Positions 12,185-24,378 of a DNA stretch of 64,000 bases are shown one piece after another. The stretch is from Acholoe squamosa (lineage: Eukaryota > Annelida > Polychaeta > Phyllodocida > Polynoidae), in contig OX439037.1 of assembly GCA_949317995.1 (NCBI GenBank), forward strand, positions 18,774,324 to 18,838,323, in the 5' to 3' direction. The notes under the pieces were generated by a model. It was not told the DNA's origin. It saw only the letters and a list, made by a program, of their open reading frames with translations, and did no database searches. The position numbers were made by a program, and so were the translations under genes. Position 1 is the first letter of the stretch, and every line of letters starts with the position of its first letter.

Positions 12185-15100
12185 ATTTATTATCCATGGT
12201 CTAGGCATGGCTGAATATATGTATAGTTGTAGTAGTCCCGACCAAATGATAACCCCTGTTGATTTCACAACTGTAGATAACACTCCACTTGTACAATGTA
12301 TATTAAATATGATTATATTTTCTCCATTCTCAATGAGAAAAAAAAGGAAAATTAGAAAGATTATATATATATATGTACGTATGTTGATAATGACTATGGT
12401 GACAGCTATAAATGAGTAACTATGGAACTTTTGCATTGTTTCTGTACAGAATTTGGTCTTGTGTATGACATAATGAAAATACAAAATATGAGTCTAGTCC
12501 AATGTTGAGGGGCAATATTTCAACTGTGATGTTCCTTTCAAACTCGATGCAGTTGTGGGGATTTTGGGTCAAGTGGCAAAATCACCGGGCCGTAGAATAT
12601 TTATCTTCTGGTGTCCTATCTAATGGCATTATCTTCCAGTGTTCTATCAGTTTGCAGCATCCTAAATGCAGTTTGTTTGTTATCAGAAAGACTGTAACTC
12701 ACCCACATCACCCAATATTGTGTGTGCAGACTTTGGTATTCAAAAGATGTGAGAAGTGGAAACTTCCCATAAGCCCATGATCAAAAAGTGCTGGAAGTGG
12801 CAATGTTGTATAATGTATGTACTATATTGGGTCTGAGTTGGTCGATTGGTGATTTTGTCACTGCCCAGTCCCGGTAGGCCTCCTCTAGGTTGTGGCCTAT
12901 TGCCCTGTGTATAGACTGGGTGTTATTCTACCACTGCCCAGGTAGTGTTGTAGCTCTACGCAAGGACACCCACAGTATTTCTTCACCATAACAGTTGGCA
13001 ATCAGTCCAATGACAAACAGTGTCATGCCTTCCTAACCTCATCACACATCCCTGCTCCCCACACACCTCAAACCCTCCCATCTCCTGCATAGATGCACCT
13101 GATTGTCCTATCCCCTACAATATTCCCCTGTCAATGCATGGCTGCTTTGGTGACAACAATAGAGGCTTCATAGCACTTAGGGTCTTGGAAGTAAGACAAA
13201 TTCAAAACAAATACCCCTTTAGTAGTGTAAACCATCTCAATTTTCATTGTTCTTTGTATTACTTTGGTAACTGTACTGTATATCAGATGCTTATCCTCCA
13301 AGTAGTTATTGCAGCATGGGGAAGCTGTAGCAAGGTGATTTGAATCATGCCATGTTCATACCCATGTTTGAAATATGATTTCATAGGTGCGTTTTTCAGT
13401 ATCATTGATGGACTGGGGTATCTCATCTGTCATATTGTAGATGTGCAGGAAATTCAGTGAGAAACAAACTAGTTGTGGCTTGTATGGAGTTGCTCCAGTG
13501 CATAGCCTGCCTGTTAGTTACTGACAAGATAGTTCATTTGGTACACATGTGGGATGTGGACACAATGAGTTTATTAGTCAATCACCTCCCTGACACATGT
13601 ACTGCACATTGGCAACATTCCAGCAGCACATGAAGCAAGAGTGTGGCCATGTTGGTTTATCATATCAAATCACCCAAATGCATTACATGACTACTGGTGC
13701 AGTACAGATGACACCAGTATTCTGCTGTCTCCTGAACGACATAATGCATGCTCCTTCTAGTGTAAACAAAAGGAAGGCATGAGGAATAAAGAAAAATATC
13801 TCTTGTCATTGAAAAGCATACATACATATAAACTTATGGGAAGATCATTTCACTGGAATCCTTGTGCTCATTACAGTAAATGATACTAAAGTCCTATTAG
13901 ACGTAGCAAATACTGTTTGCATTAAGCTAACGAGATAATAGTTTCATATGCCTTCTACATGTGTCGAAACACATAATATAAAGCTCTTCATGCCCCATGA
14001 ATCTGTGCTGGGCAGTGCGTGGCCTTGTAGCATGTGAGGGTGGGAATCCATTGTGGGTTCCCCTGAAGTCTCAGATTGTGATGGTGTAAGGATGCGGTGG
14101 CTACGCATAATTATCTTGCTGCTTTGCTGCAGGCCTAGAACAAACCTCATTGAAATATACACACTTATTGTTAGAGTCCATCAGTTCCTGTTTCTAGGGT
14201 AAGTCTTATTGAAAATCTTATGAAGTCATCAATCCAAAAGGCATTCCAAGTAAATCTAAGCGTGAACAAAGACAAATGTATATTATTGACACATTATGAG
14301 ACATGTCATTATTTCCTTGTTATTTCTGTTGCACTGTGACATGAGCTACTATCCTAAAGTTGTGTGGCCTGTGAACCTACACTGTTATTGTTAAAGTTTG
14401 GTTACAAACCACAGCAGTCAGTGAATTGAGCCAGAACTCCTACTGAAGCTGGCCTACGCTGTTGCTGCCGAGGCTGGTTTCATTCACCTGTCCCCCTCGT
14501 TATTCTGATAGACCTTTTCCCTCCAGGGGTCACTCATGCACTGCTCTCTTGGCAGGCCCCTGGGCACATTTCTGTTGGCTGCATATTCATGTCGTCTTGT
14601 CTCTCTCACTTTTCCCACATATTGAACTACATGCATACACACTTGTACAGGACTGTAGAAATCCATATTGGAAAGAATAATAAATATGAATGTAAGAAGC
14701 AAATGAATTGATGTGTGTTGTGTCACTCTATCCAATAGTGTAGAAGAGTATGAACAGCAAGTGAAGTTATTGGTCCAGGGACCCCATCCCTTTGGTGTAT
14801 TCATCCCCTTCTCCACATTTTTGGGTAAATGAGATGACATTCTTTGACCTTCAAAATGACAGACTTGTCTATTTTTTCTATCAGCTTTCTTTCAGCAAAC
14901 TTCAAGTAAACTTCTTAGGCTTTCACCCAGAACTCTTGGAATGTATTATATCTAAAGATCCATCTTCTACTGTTTTTAAGCCACAGTACACAGGACTTCT
15001 CAACATTTAAGTACATGTACTGAATTTGCTTTAACATTGTAGCGTATGGGAAGATAGTTACAGCTTGCTGCTTACAGTATGTTTATTATGGCAGGCCGTG

Positions 15101-17110
15101 CCATGCTTTATAGATGTCTGGCTCTACAGGACGACCCCCCATTCTTTACATACGGGTTTGGCCAAAAAATTAAGACAAAGTTGGTGCTTAATAGCAGACA
15201 TGTGGAGGTAAATGCAGGAAATCTGAGAGTAGTGTGAGAAACATTTTTTGTACCTACAATTTCCAGGAATTGTTGGAATTTGATGTGGAAAGTTAAAAAA
15301 AAAAAGGTTTGTAAAAGCTGTCTACATTGTCCATAGAGCTCTATGGTAAATTGATTTTTTAGTAATGTAATCAGGAGCTTCATTTTGGGATAGTTGTGAG
15401 ATCAGTGGACATGGAATGGATGTGAACAAATTTGAGATGTTTCTGATAGGCAGTTTTTGAGAAATTTCTACTTTTGTATTTGAGGATAAGGCTGTAAGAA
15501 ATAGGGTGTTGTTCAAGAACAGATATTAGGTTGTGTAGTTAACAGAACTTTGTAGATAGACCAAAAGGTCTTTTTTTTTCTTGTTTCTATGTAATATAAA
15601 GTCAGTATGTCTGTATTTATTAGTAATGTTGGATTAAGAAACAGGTATCTGTCATTGCGAAATAATAGTATGAGTTGAAACATGGTAGGTATATGTGGCC
15701 TTAAAATCTCCTACAAATGTCAATGCAAATGAGTTTTGTTGATGCAGCAAATATGGTAAGTAGATGTGAGTGTTCATTCTCCTTACATAGTACATAAGTG
15801 GAAACTGGTAGCCATGTTGTAGTCATATCCTGCAGGTTGAAGGTCCAAGACTATGCTAGGAGAGGAGACTGGAATAGAATCATTACCATCTAAGGAGCCA
15901 CACACGGCTTGGGCCTTGTTCACCATATATGGGCATGGATCAGTTTTAGGTAGATTACTATGCCTGACTAGTATGACTGATGTTTGATTGGTCTAGACAC
16001 AGCTATAATTAGCTACCTGTCACCACACAAATTAAGCCAGGTGGGTGGGAGGGTGGATAGGTGGTGACACCATCAGACAATCACCAGTGGGTAGAGTAGG
16101 CAGGGAGAGGGTGGGTGGGTGGTTGTAGGTAGGCAGGCAGGTACACCACTGGGTGTGGGAGGTGAGGGACACTCAGCTACTTCTCAGCATTCATGGGTGG
16201 GTGAAGCACTACTGAGTCATGCTTCAGTAGTCCTGGTTGGGCAGGAGTAGGCTCGGTGGCTTAGTAGACGATCACAGGGGCTATCAGGGTAGGATGGTGG
16301 GTGTGGGTGGGAGGGGGTAGGGTCCCATCCAGCACCAATCTCAGATCTCAGTAAGAGTGTTTATACCTGGATCATGCTACAGGTGTAGATTGATGTTGAG
16401 ATATCAGTAAGGCTGTCTATAACTATAGGGTTGGACTGAATCAATGCAATCCTGGTTTGTTCCTCACTTTCTCTGCTCTCATGTTCCACGGCCCCCCATA
16501 CTGGTAACTGGTTACCATTTGAACTGCTCTCACTTAAAATTGCTGTCTAGTAATGTAATTTGTATGTTTGGATATCTTAGTGCTAAATGATCCACCTGAT
16601 CCGCTGAACGTTCTGACTGACCTTCAAATCTATGTAAAACAGCCATACATTTGCACACAGACTTACCTTTTACAGTGTTTAGAAAAAGTCATGGTACAGT
16701 GCATGATAAATAACATACCATACCCACACCATCTTGCATTACCATATAGACAGGTTGAGCTAGTAACACATGGTGGAAAAAGCGCAAGTCTGTGCTTGTT
16801 TATTGTAACAGTGCATTATGGGGTAGGGATGTGCGCTACCTTTTCTCTCTGATAGACCTTGTGCTGTTGAAAATTTGCATTGATGAAAAATAACTGAAAA
16901 CCAATTTTTGTCTGGGAGATATTTTCATTAAAACACTGCACACTGCAAATAGGCCTACAAATACCTGATAACATCCATCCGCTCTCTGGCTTCAACTGTT
17001 CCTATTCATTCAATAGCAGCTGATATAATGGGTATCGGCCTGTTATTTATAGGATAGTTGTGGATAAAGTACCACTGATCACATAGGTAGCTAAATTCGA
17101 TTGGTACCCA
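12185..17110. other. Intergenic DNA, no gene recognised
   Basis: Only short open frames without recognisable protein features. A G-rich, minisatellite-like tract of ggtggg and ggtagg repeats spans roughly 16035-16325. A T/TA-rich patch lies near 12340-12380. I found no RNA gene. Confidence 0.5.
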
Positions 17111-17176
17111 ATGCATAGGACTGGTAGAGAATTAACATCACTCAGGGAAGGCTACCGAGTTGGCAACCCTGGAATG

Positions 17177-18141
17177 ATGGCGGATGTGGTTGGGGCGAAC
17201 ACCAAGGCAAAGAAGTCGCTGAAGGAGAAGAAGAAGGCAAGTAGACCTCAGCCTAAGAGGGGGAAGGAGGCAGTCGATGAGAAGGGTACTAGTTCTGAGG
17301 GGTATATACTGTGGAGATCATAGACGATACTATTGTGAGCACACCTCTGACACTAACTAATACTGGTAAGATTGATATAAAGATTTAGGTAAGGCCAGAC
17401 ATTTCACATGAAATATGAAAACAATCAGTTGGCAAGTATCCTAAAGCAAATGGTTGAGTTAGGAAAAGACATTAAGAAGGTGGATAGGAATGTAAATAGG
17501 CTGGACAGATTTGAAGAGGGGTGGAAGGAGGTAACGCAAATGAAACCTGACATCAGTTATAACACTGATTGGAAAATTGGAGAGGCAGAAGGCAGGGCAA
17601 AGAAAAACCTGAATGAGGCTAAAGAGCTCATTAAGAAAGTTGAAAAAGACATGTCGGACAACCTGGGGGTAGCAAAGGTTGAGCTTACGGACAAATGGAC
17701 TAAGCACATTGATGATAACCTACACTGTAAAAACAGTGTTTAGGGGTTGAACACCAGTGTTTAAGACTTAAACACTTGTTTAAACACTTATTTGTCCCAC
17801 TTTTCTAAACGCTTCTTTAGTGCTAAACGCATTCAATTTAAACGCGTTTAACTACAAAGTGTTTAACCAAGTGTTAAAATGCTAAACACTTAAACACTTC
17901 AGTGTTTAGATGTTTCAGTACAAGTGTGCAAAAGCTAAACACCTGAACACTTCAAGTGTTTAGGTGTTTAAATGCGGGTGTTGATAAAACTTGGTGTGTA
18001 TCTTTAAACACCTTTTTTGCAGTGTAAGGGAGGAGCATGCTTCAATGTTGAGTGAGTTTGAGAAGGATCGGAAAGAGACTGAAGCATATAAAATCAAGCT
18101 GGATGAGTTGGTAGCTAAAGATATAGCGAGGGAAGATAAGG
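17177..18141 (+). pseudogene. Decayed LINE ORF1-like coding relic
   Basis: Broken frames read a lysine-rich N-terminus (MMADVVGANTKAKKSLKEKKK) followed after 17408 by a coiled-coil-like segment rich in K, E and regularly spaced hydrophobics (for example LKQMVELGKDIKKVDRNVNR). This layout is typical of LINE ORF1 or gag-like proteins. The reading frame is interrupted by the 302-bp element at 17723-18024, resumes with SMLSEFEKDRKETEAYKIKL, and is cut off at 18142 by the second copy of the 1.4-kb repeat. The family is not identified; a decayed host coiled-coil gene is the alternative. Confidence 0.5.
17723..18024. mobile_element. CACTG-ended MITE, copy 1
   Basis: A 302-bp element bounded by TA on both sides. 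Terminal inverted repeats are CACTGTAAAAACAGTGTTTA and the complement of TAAACACCTTTTTTGCAGTG. The inside is packed with many direct and inverted gtgtttа-type words (GTGTTTA/TAAACAC). It is closely similar along its length to 41233-41535, and both copies are inserted at a TA within retroelement coding sequence. CACTG termini with short duplications suggest an EnSpm/CACTA-like or related DNA transposon source; that assignment is inference. Confidence 0.85.
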
Positions 18142-19544
18142 CATGTTCTGGGTGAAAGCAAAGAAGACTATTTTAAGTAGCAGTTATTGTGGATTGAGGC
18201 TCCCAATCAGTATATAAATGATTCTCACATTATAATCTATGGAGAAAAGTGTAATAAGATATTATTATGTTGATGGTTTTCTGTGGTTAACATAGAAACA
18301 GCATGATAATGTTGTTTACAATCCATACTCTATGTTGTTGATTTTTCTGAGTTGGCAAATATTACTGCAACCAGTGGCATTATCTCTTCTCTCTTCAGGG
18401 AGCAGCTTGGGAAATTTGAATCAAATATTCTGGCACCGTCCTCCTATAAGTAGACATGAGCATGACTAATATGACATCCATTCACAATCATGATCGACAT
18501 TTGTTTTCATTTTTGCCATATGGAAGCTCATCAGCAGCTACTTCAGTTTGTACTTGTATATGTAAAACTTCTCAGACCATTTCTCCCTAACAATGAATAT
18601 TCTGTTACCATTATTGCATATAAAAGTCATTCAATGTTTCAGGCTTTAATCAAATGGATCTGCTGCTTTTCCATAGGCCCTGACCATGAAAATAAAAAAA
18701 AAGATGACCACAGGATTATGAATATTTAATAGTATTACTGTTTAAGGATTCAAAGGAAGGGGAGGTATTTGGTTATTTTCTCTATACCTTTATGGTATAT
18801 TGTTTATGTTCAAAAACTTATGACCTGTTTTGTAAAACAAAGGTTCCACAAAAGAGGAAAAGATCAATGTAAAATATGAAAATTATAAAAATATCCATAG
18901 TTGATTAAAGTAAATACAGGCTGCCTGCTTATCTATAACATTTTGTTCAGAGTGCAATAAGAGTGTGCTATGCACTTTGTGTAGAACAAGTGACAAGTCT
19001 ATTTTTAATGTTGCTGTCACTTTGAAAGGTTTAATTGTGGTACATTTGCCAGTAAATTGCTGCTAAATTATAATATCAAAGCTCCATGAAAGGCAACATA
19101 TTACTGTATATTACCGGCTTTATCCAAATGTAAGTGGCCAGCAGGCTCTCTTTTCCCATGTACAGGGTGATGACACATGTGCCCCCTTTCTGACTGCAGA
19201 GATGTTTTAGGTTGTTCTAATGTACATATTGATACGACATTGTGCACCCAGGCTCTTTAGGAGGGTTGATATGTATTTTATAATGGGAACATCCACTGGA
19301 GTAAGTAATGAAGGGAACTGGGTACACTTTTAACTTGTATTGTTGCTTGATATCAAATTGTGCAATATAAGTAAATCAAAAATAGGGCTATGTTCTTCCC
19401 ATTGACCTATTTTCAGGGTCTGACAAGTAGCTCTGCTCAAACTTATCTTCAAGGGTCACATGTGTTCAGCTTACCAACTGCCTACAGGTTCATTTTGTGT
19501 TATAGGCTTGGTTGTTATCCTCTGGCAATGCACAGAGACTCCTC
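18142..19544 (+). repeat. 1.4-kb direct duplication, copy 2
   Basis: Counterpart of 10737-12184, same orientation, about 7.4 kb away. It abuts the LINE ORF1-like relic at its left edge. Differences from copy 1 are scattered, so the event is not very recent. There are no terminal inverted repeats or target-site duplications I can confirm. Confidence 0.9.
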
Positions 19545-20983
19545 TGACCTTAGACCCCAAAACTATAGATATGAACAGTGTAGCTGAATGGGTTGATAGA
19601 TAAGCAGTAAAATCATGAACACAGCAAAGGGAAAAATTAAAGTAGGGGGGTCTGGGGAAAATTTTGAAATCTAGAGGGTATTTGGTGCATTCTGGTGTAT
19701 TTCTAGACCCCGATTTATTGGTTGCTTTATTACTACAAATTGGGTGTGGGGGGCTAGAATTTCATGTGGAAGTATTGGACTGAATGTGGACTAATGATTG
19801 GACTCCCCCTCTTCACTACCATCTAGCCTAGAATGGATATTGAGTCGGGGGGAGGGCAGTGAGAAAAGAACATAAGGGTAAGCAGTGGATACCATCGAGT
19901 GCATGGGCACCCTAAACAAGAATATCAGCACATCTTTTCCCATTAGAGGCATTACTACCCTATCCTCTCTATGCTCCTCCCCCATCCTGCAACACAAGAC
20001 CCTACAACTAGAATCTTTAACCATTGACTTCTTCTTATAATTGTATAGATTCCAAGTAGTCAACCACAAGTAGGCCTCCAGGTAATATGTATACATATTA
20101 TGTACATGTGTTGCAATATTTAAGGGCAGACAGGAATTTAAAGTAGCATAATGAAATTTCAGAGAAAACAAGAAAGGGTACCCCATTTAATTTACATAAT
20201 AGGGGGTGTGGATGGGAAGTCCCCCGTGTCACATGGCGATTTAAATAATTGTTCATGTCACCATGTCAATTTTTAAGAAATTGTTCGTGTCCCATGTCAT
20301 TAAACCTAAAATAGCCCATGTCGCCATGTTGGTTTTAGTGGTCCACACCCATGTATTAGTAAAGCAAGGTGGGGAGACAACCAATTAGAGAGAAGGGAGA
20401 CACACAGGGGAGTAAGATGGGAGGGATGGGGTAGGGGAAAGGCAGTAGGCTATAAGTAATGGGCAGGGAGGAATGTGAAGGAGGAGTCAGGAGTATACAG
20501 ACTTAGCAGGATTGATTAATAGCCAATGAGATAATCCTCTCAGGGGCCAACTTGTACCCATCTCATAGGTGTTATCAGTAGAACTCGCTGGTAACAAGCT
20601 TCAGCAACCTCGGAATAGGAATACTGGTAGGACTTGGGGAATGTGTTAATAGTTTGAGAAAAATTTTGATAATGTCAATGTCTAAATATGCATTCTGATG
20701 ACTTCTGGGAATAACTTTATAACTTTGGTTCTAGTAAGAATATTTGAGAAATTCTTTCACTGTTGGCTAATAATCAATCCTGCTCGGTCTGCTGTCATCG
20801 AGAACGGCTGGTGCCTATGCATTGTTGACAATAAAGTTTTAACTGGAACCTGATTAGTTGTGCTTCGTTGTCTATCGAAAGATTCGACTAGCATCAAGGG
20901 GTAGACCACTACAATAACATCATTTTTGGTTGGGGCCTTTCAGATTAAACAGAGAGGTAGGGTCAATACACCTTTGAGTTAAT
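19545..20983. other. Intergenic DNA with a repeat fragment
   Basis: No gene recognised. Positions 20510-20640 resemble the repeat that flanks the SINE at 31540-32000, sharing the words tacccatct, taggtgttatcagt, ctcgctggtaacaagct and cctcggaatag. A purine-rich tract occupies roughly 20370-20490. Confidence 0.5.
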
Positions 20984-21135
20984 GTAGGGTGGGGTAAGAT
21001 GCCCTTAGTTTACAAATGTCTTGTTTCTAAGAAATGCATTGCTACTTACAGAATACTTTTTACATTAATCAAAGGATGAAATGATATTTTCTTCATGTGC
21101 AAAAGCTTGTCAGCCCTACCTCATAGAATGCCATG

Positions 21136-21324
21136 CAGGGGTAGACACTAACACTGGCCTCATGACCAATCAATGACCAATAGTTTTGGCTGCGGGCCAG
21201 TGATTATTTCTAGATTTCCTTTGAAATTGGCCATTTGGCCAGTAAAATATTTGAAAATACATTGCCCTATACAAGACTACTGACCCAGTTGGCCAAATCC
21301 CCAAAATGTTAATGTCTACCCCTG
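21136..21324. mobile_element. 189-bp MITE inside the left foldback arm
   Basis: The ends are caggggtagacactaac and the complement gttaatgtctacccctg, matching at 16 of 17 positions. The facing part of the right arm lacks this block, so it entered after the inverted repeat formed. A related end (gttagtgtctacccctg) occurs at 63408-63424. There is no coding capacity. Confidence 0.75.
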
Positions 21325-23630
21325 TTATGATAAAGCATGTGTGAAAAAAAGTGGGCCTTTTACTCCATTGTCTAGGGGCTAGGGTAAAAGGCCCACAAAC
21401 ATTGGGATAAATGGCCTACATGCATATAAAAGGGCATCGTAATTGGAACAAATGCTCCATTTAGATTCTTGTCATAAAAAAAGAAGCTAAAGGTAATCTT
21501 CATGAACTACTGCTAAGATTTGGACTTGGTAAATCACCTAAAGTAGCATTTTAGATATTTCATATTGATGTTCAAGGGATAACAGGTAGAATAAGGTAAG
21601 ATATACTAATAACACGTAAATGAGCTAGTTCAAAGAAAATAGGTTGTCAGCCCACAATGATGGGACAAGAGACCCATGGATCCGATGATAAGATAATGTT
21701 GAAGTAAAAAGCCCATGTAGCTGTTGGAATAAAAGGAAAGGTAAATAAAATGTATCTTTATTACCTATTCTTCACTCTTTTATCTTATAGCAACTCAGCT
21801 AATACTTTTAACCCTTTTAACTTGCTATCCAACAAACTCTTTTATTTCTAATTAGGCCTATCTGAAATTGAAAATGATGATCTTAACATAAAATATTGAA
21901 TGTCTGCATGATAAGTCAACTTATTCCACAAAAAGCGGTTTTATTGGGGTTATCTTTACTTTCAAGTGTTAAATGGCTGTATTCAGCTAGTATCCTAGAC
22001 ATGAGAGCTAAAGGGCATTTTACCCCAAAGGGCGTCTTTACCCCTTCCTTCCCTATTCCGGATTAGCTGCCCCTTCCTCTCCCCCCCGCCCCACACGCGA
22101 TCCTCGTAGCCTGGCCGTGGGACTGAGAGACCTGGACGCTAAGGTAGGAGGGGGTAAGAGGCCCTTTGGGGTAAAAGGCCCTTTAGCCCTCATAACCAAG
22201 GTATTCGTTGTATGCAGCCATTTAGCACTTGGAAGTAAGGATAACTTCAAGGAGATCTCTTTTGTAGGTTTTCTTTATGATTGGATGAGAAAAAGTTAAC
22301 TTATCAGACATTCAAAATTTTATAACTGTTAAGATCATCATGCTCAATTTGAGATAATTAGAAATAAAAGGGTCCTGAAATATGCATGGATTTTTGGGTA
22401 GCAAGTTAAGTGAGTTAAAAGTATAAGGTGAGGTATTATTAGATAAAGGGGTGAAGGGTAGGTCCTAAAGATACATTTTTTTTACCTTACATTTTTTTAC
22501 CTTCCATTTTGATTGGTTTGAAAAATATGCATTAATCAGGGATTATTCTCTTAGAACTAGCTCAGTTATTTTAGCTTATCCTACCCTATCACCCCTTGGA
22601 CTTTGATATGAATTATCAAAAATGCTACTTTAGGTGATTTAGAATGTCCAAATCTCAGCAGTAGTTCATGAATATTAACTTTAGCTTCTTTTTTAATGAA
22701 AAGAATCTAAATGGAGCTTTTATTCCAAATATATGATCCTCTTTATTGTGCATGTGGGCCTTTTATCCCAAAGGTTGTGGGCCTTTTACCCCAGCTGTGG
22801 GCCTTTTACCCCAGCATCCCCCTTTTTTCATGCATGATTTACTGTAACAATCTATGGGGCAGAGCTGATAAGCTTTTGCAAATGAAGAAAATATCATTCC
22901 GTCCTTTGATTAGTTGGCCCACCCGTCATCAATGATATGGTCATTGACGTTGGGCTTCGTGCTACTTGGCTTTTTTTCAGTCACCTCAGTTTCCCTTCAT
23001 ATCAGAGATTATGATAAAAAACTGGCCTTGTCATGTCCCCATTTCCCCTCTGATGAACAAAGACACATACTTTTAGCCCAATGTACCCTAGAATTCATGT
23101 TTCCTGCTTGGAATTTCGTAGGATGATCATTTCTCTGATTGTAAACTCTCTTGCTACCTCCCGGACGCCATTTTGGATTTTGGTTGTAAGGAGCCACAAT
23201 CATAATCTCTCATACCATTATGAAAAAATTAACATTAATATCTAACTCAGCACTTGTGTTACAAAAAATAACCCTGAATGTGTATGAAAACAATTTTGAC
23301 TTGCTTAATATAATTTTCGTGTAGAATTAAGAATTGTATGAAATAAAACTAACATATTCTTCAAGATTAATTTTACTTTGCTCAGTGACACCTGTTGACA
23401 TGTAGCAGAGTCAAATTCGGGTGTCACAACGATATATTTTGTTGCCTTTTTCATCTATAAATCATTTCTGTTTCAAAACATCTAAATCGGTGTTTTTCAA
23501 AATCGCAAGTGTACATCATACTAGTGGGAAATATTATGGGATTGACTCAATAACATGACTAAAAACGATTTTACAAACATTTAGAAGAAAATTATTATGG
23601 TTGTGAGACCTAACATGACTTCACAGGGAG

Positions 23631-24378
23631 CGCGTGTGGCAAGCCAAATGTTCACCCTTGATATCAGAGTTTCTTTATTTGATATTACAGTTTTAGAATT
23701 TGATATCAGGGTTTTCTAACTTTGATATCAGAGTTTCCTAGTCTGATATCAGAGTTTTTCTGAAATATTGCCTTATCAGACGGATATTGCGATACAGTCA
23801 TTTCCCCACCTTCTTTCTCATTTAAAGGAGCTCTGAATCGGCTACGTCCGCCACAGTGCTAACGTCCGCGGACGTAGTTCCTCGATTCAGAGCGCCTTTA
23901 ATACATAGAAAATGAGCCTTTGTGTTGATTATTTCCTATTATTTCTCATATTCTGTAAACTCCAGTATTGGGGTGAAACATGAGTTTATCAGAAACTCTG
24001 ATATCATGGTTTTAAACTTTGATATCACAGTTAATAACTCTGATATCAAAGTATGTAACTCTGATATCAGAATTTTTAAAGACATCAATATCACATCTAA
24101 AAACTTTGATATCAAAGATAAAATCTATGATATCACAGCTGGAAATTGATATCAGAGTTAAAAACTGCAGAATAATGAATAGATTGCTCTGATTAAATGG
24201 AATCTCAGTCAATTACCCTTAATTTCTGGTGTAAACTACATTATCAGCCAGTTACAGAGGTTTTCCTAGATTAACTCTGATATCAAATCCTAAAACTGTG
24301 ATATCAGTGACAAAAACTGTGATATCAAATGAGGAAACTGTGATATCAGGGGGTGAACATATCGCTTGCCATAAGCGC
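23631..24378. mobile_element. TIR element with 21-bp-phased GATATC arrays
   Basis: The ends are inverted: cgcgtgtggcaagccaaatg followed by ttcaccc on the left, and gggtgaacatatcgcttgcc followed by ataagcgcg on the right. Inside, GATATC palindromes or one-base variants start at 23660, 23681, 23702, 23724, 23745; 24000, 24021, 24042, 24063, 24087, 24108, 24129, 24148; and 24279, 24300, 24321, 24342. Spacing is 21 bp in nearly every case. The consensus around each is itself palindromic (AAACTCTGATATCAGAGTTT). No transposase is encoded. The clusters sit near the ends like subterminal binding sites. Confidence 0.75.
23823..23900. repeat. 78-bp perfect-type hairpin nested in the GATATC element
   Basis: The left arm taaaggagctctgaatcg...ctacgtccgc is answered by gcggacgtag...cgattcagagcgccttta. 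The arms are about 30 nt, with a CpG-rich loop. It resembles a minimal MITE or a cruciform-forming core at the middle of the surrounding element. Confidence 0.65.

Noticed and set aside
19791-20186. 131-codon frame on the minus strand
   Set aside because: Composition and lack of motifs suggest chance; no splice or homology support.
23922-24212. Short frames on both strands with repeated Asp-Ile heptads
   Set aside because: GATATC is palindromic and spaced by 21 bp, so both strands read DI every seven codons; no start context or homology supports a protein.
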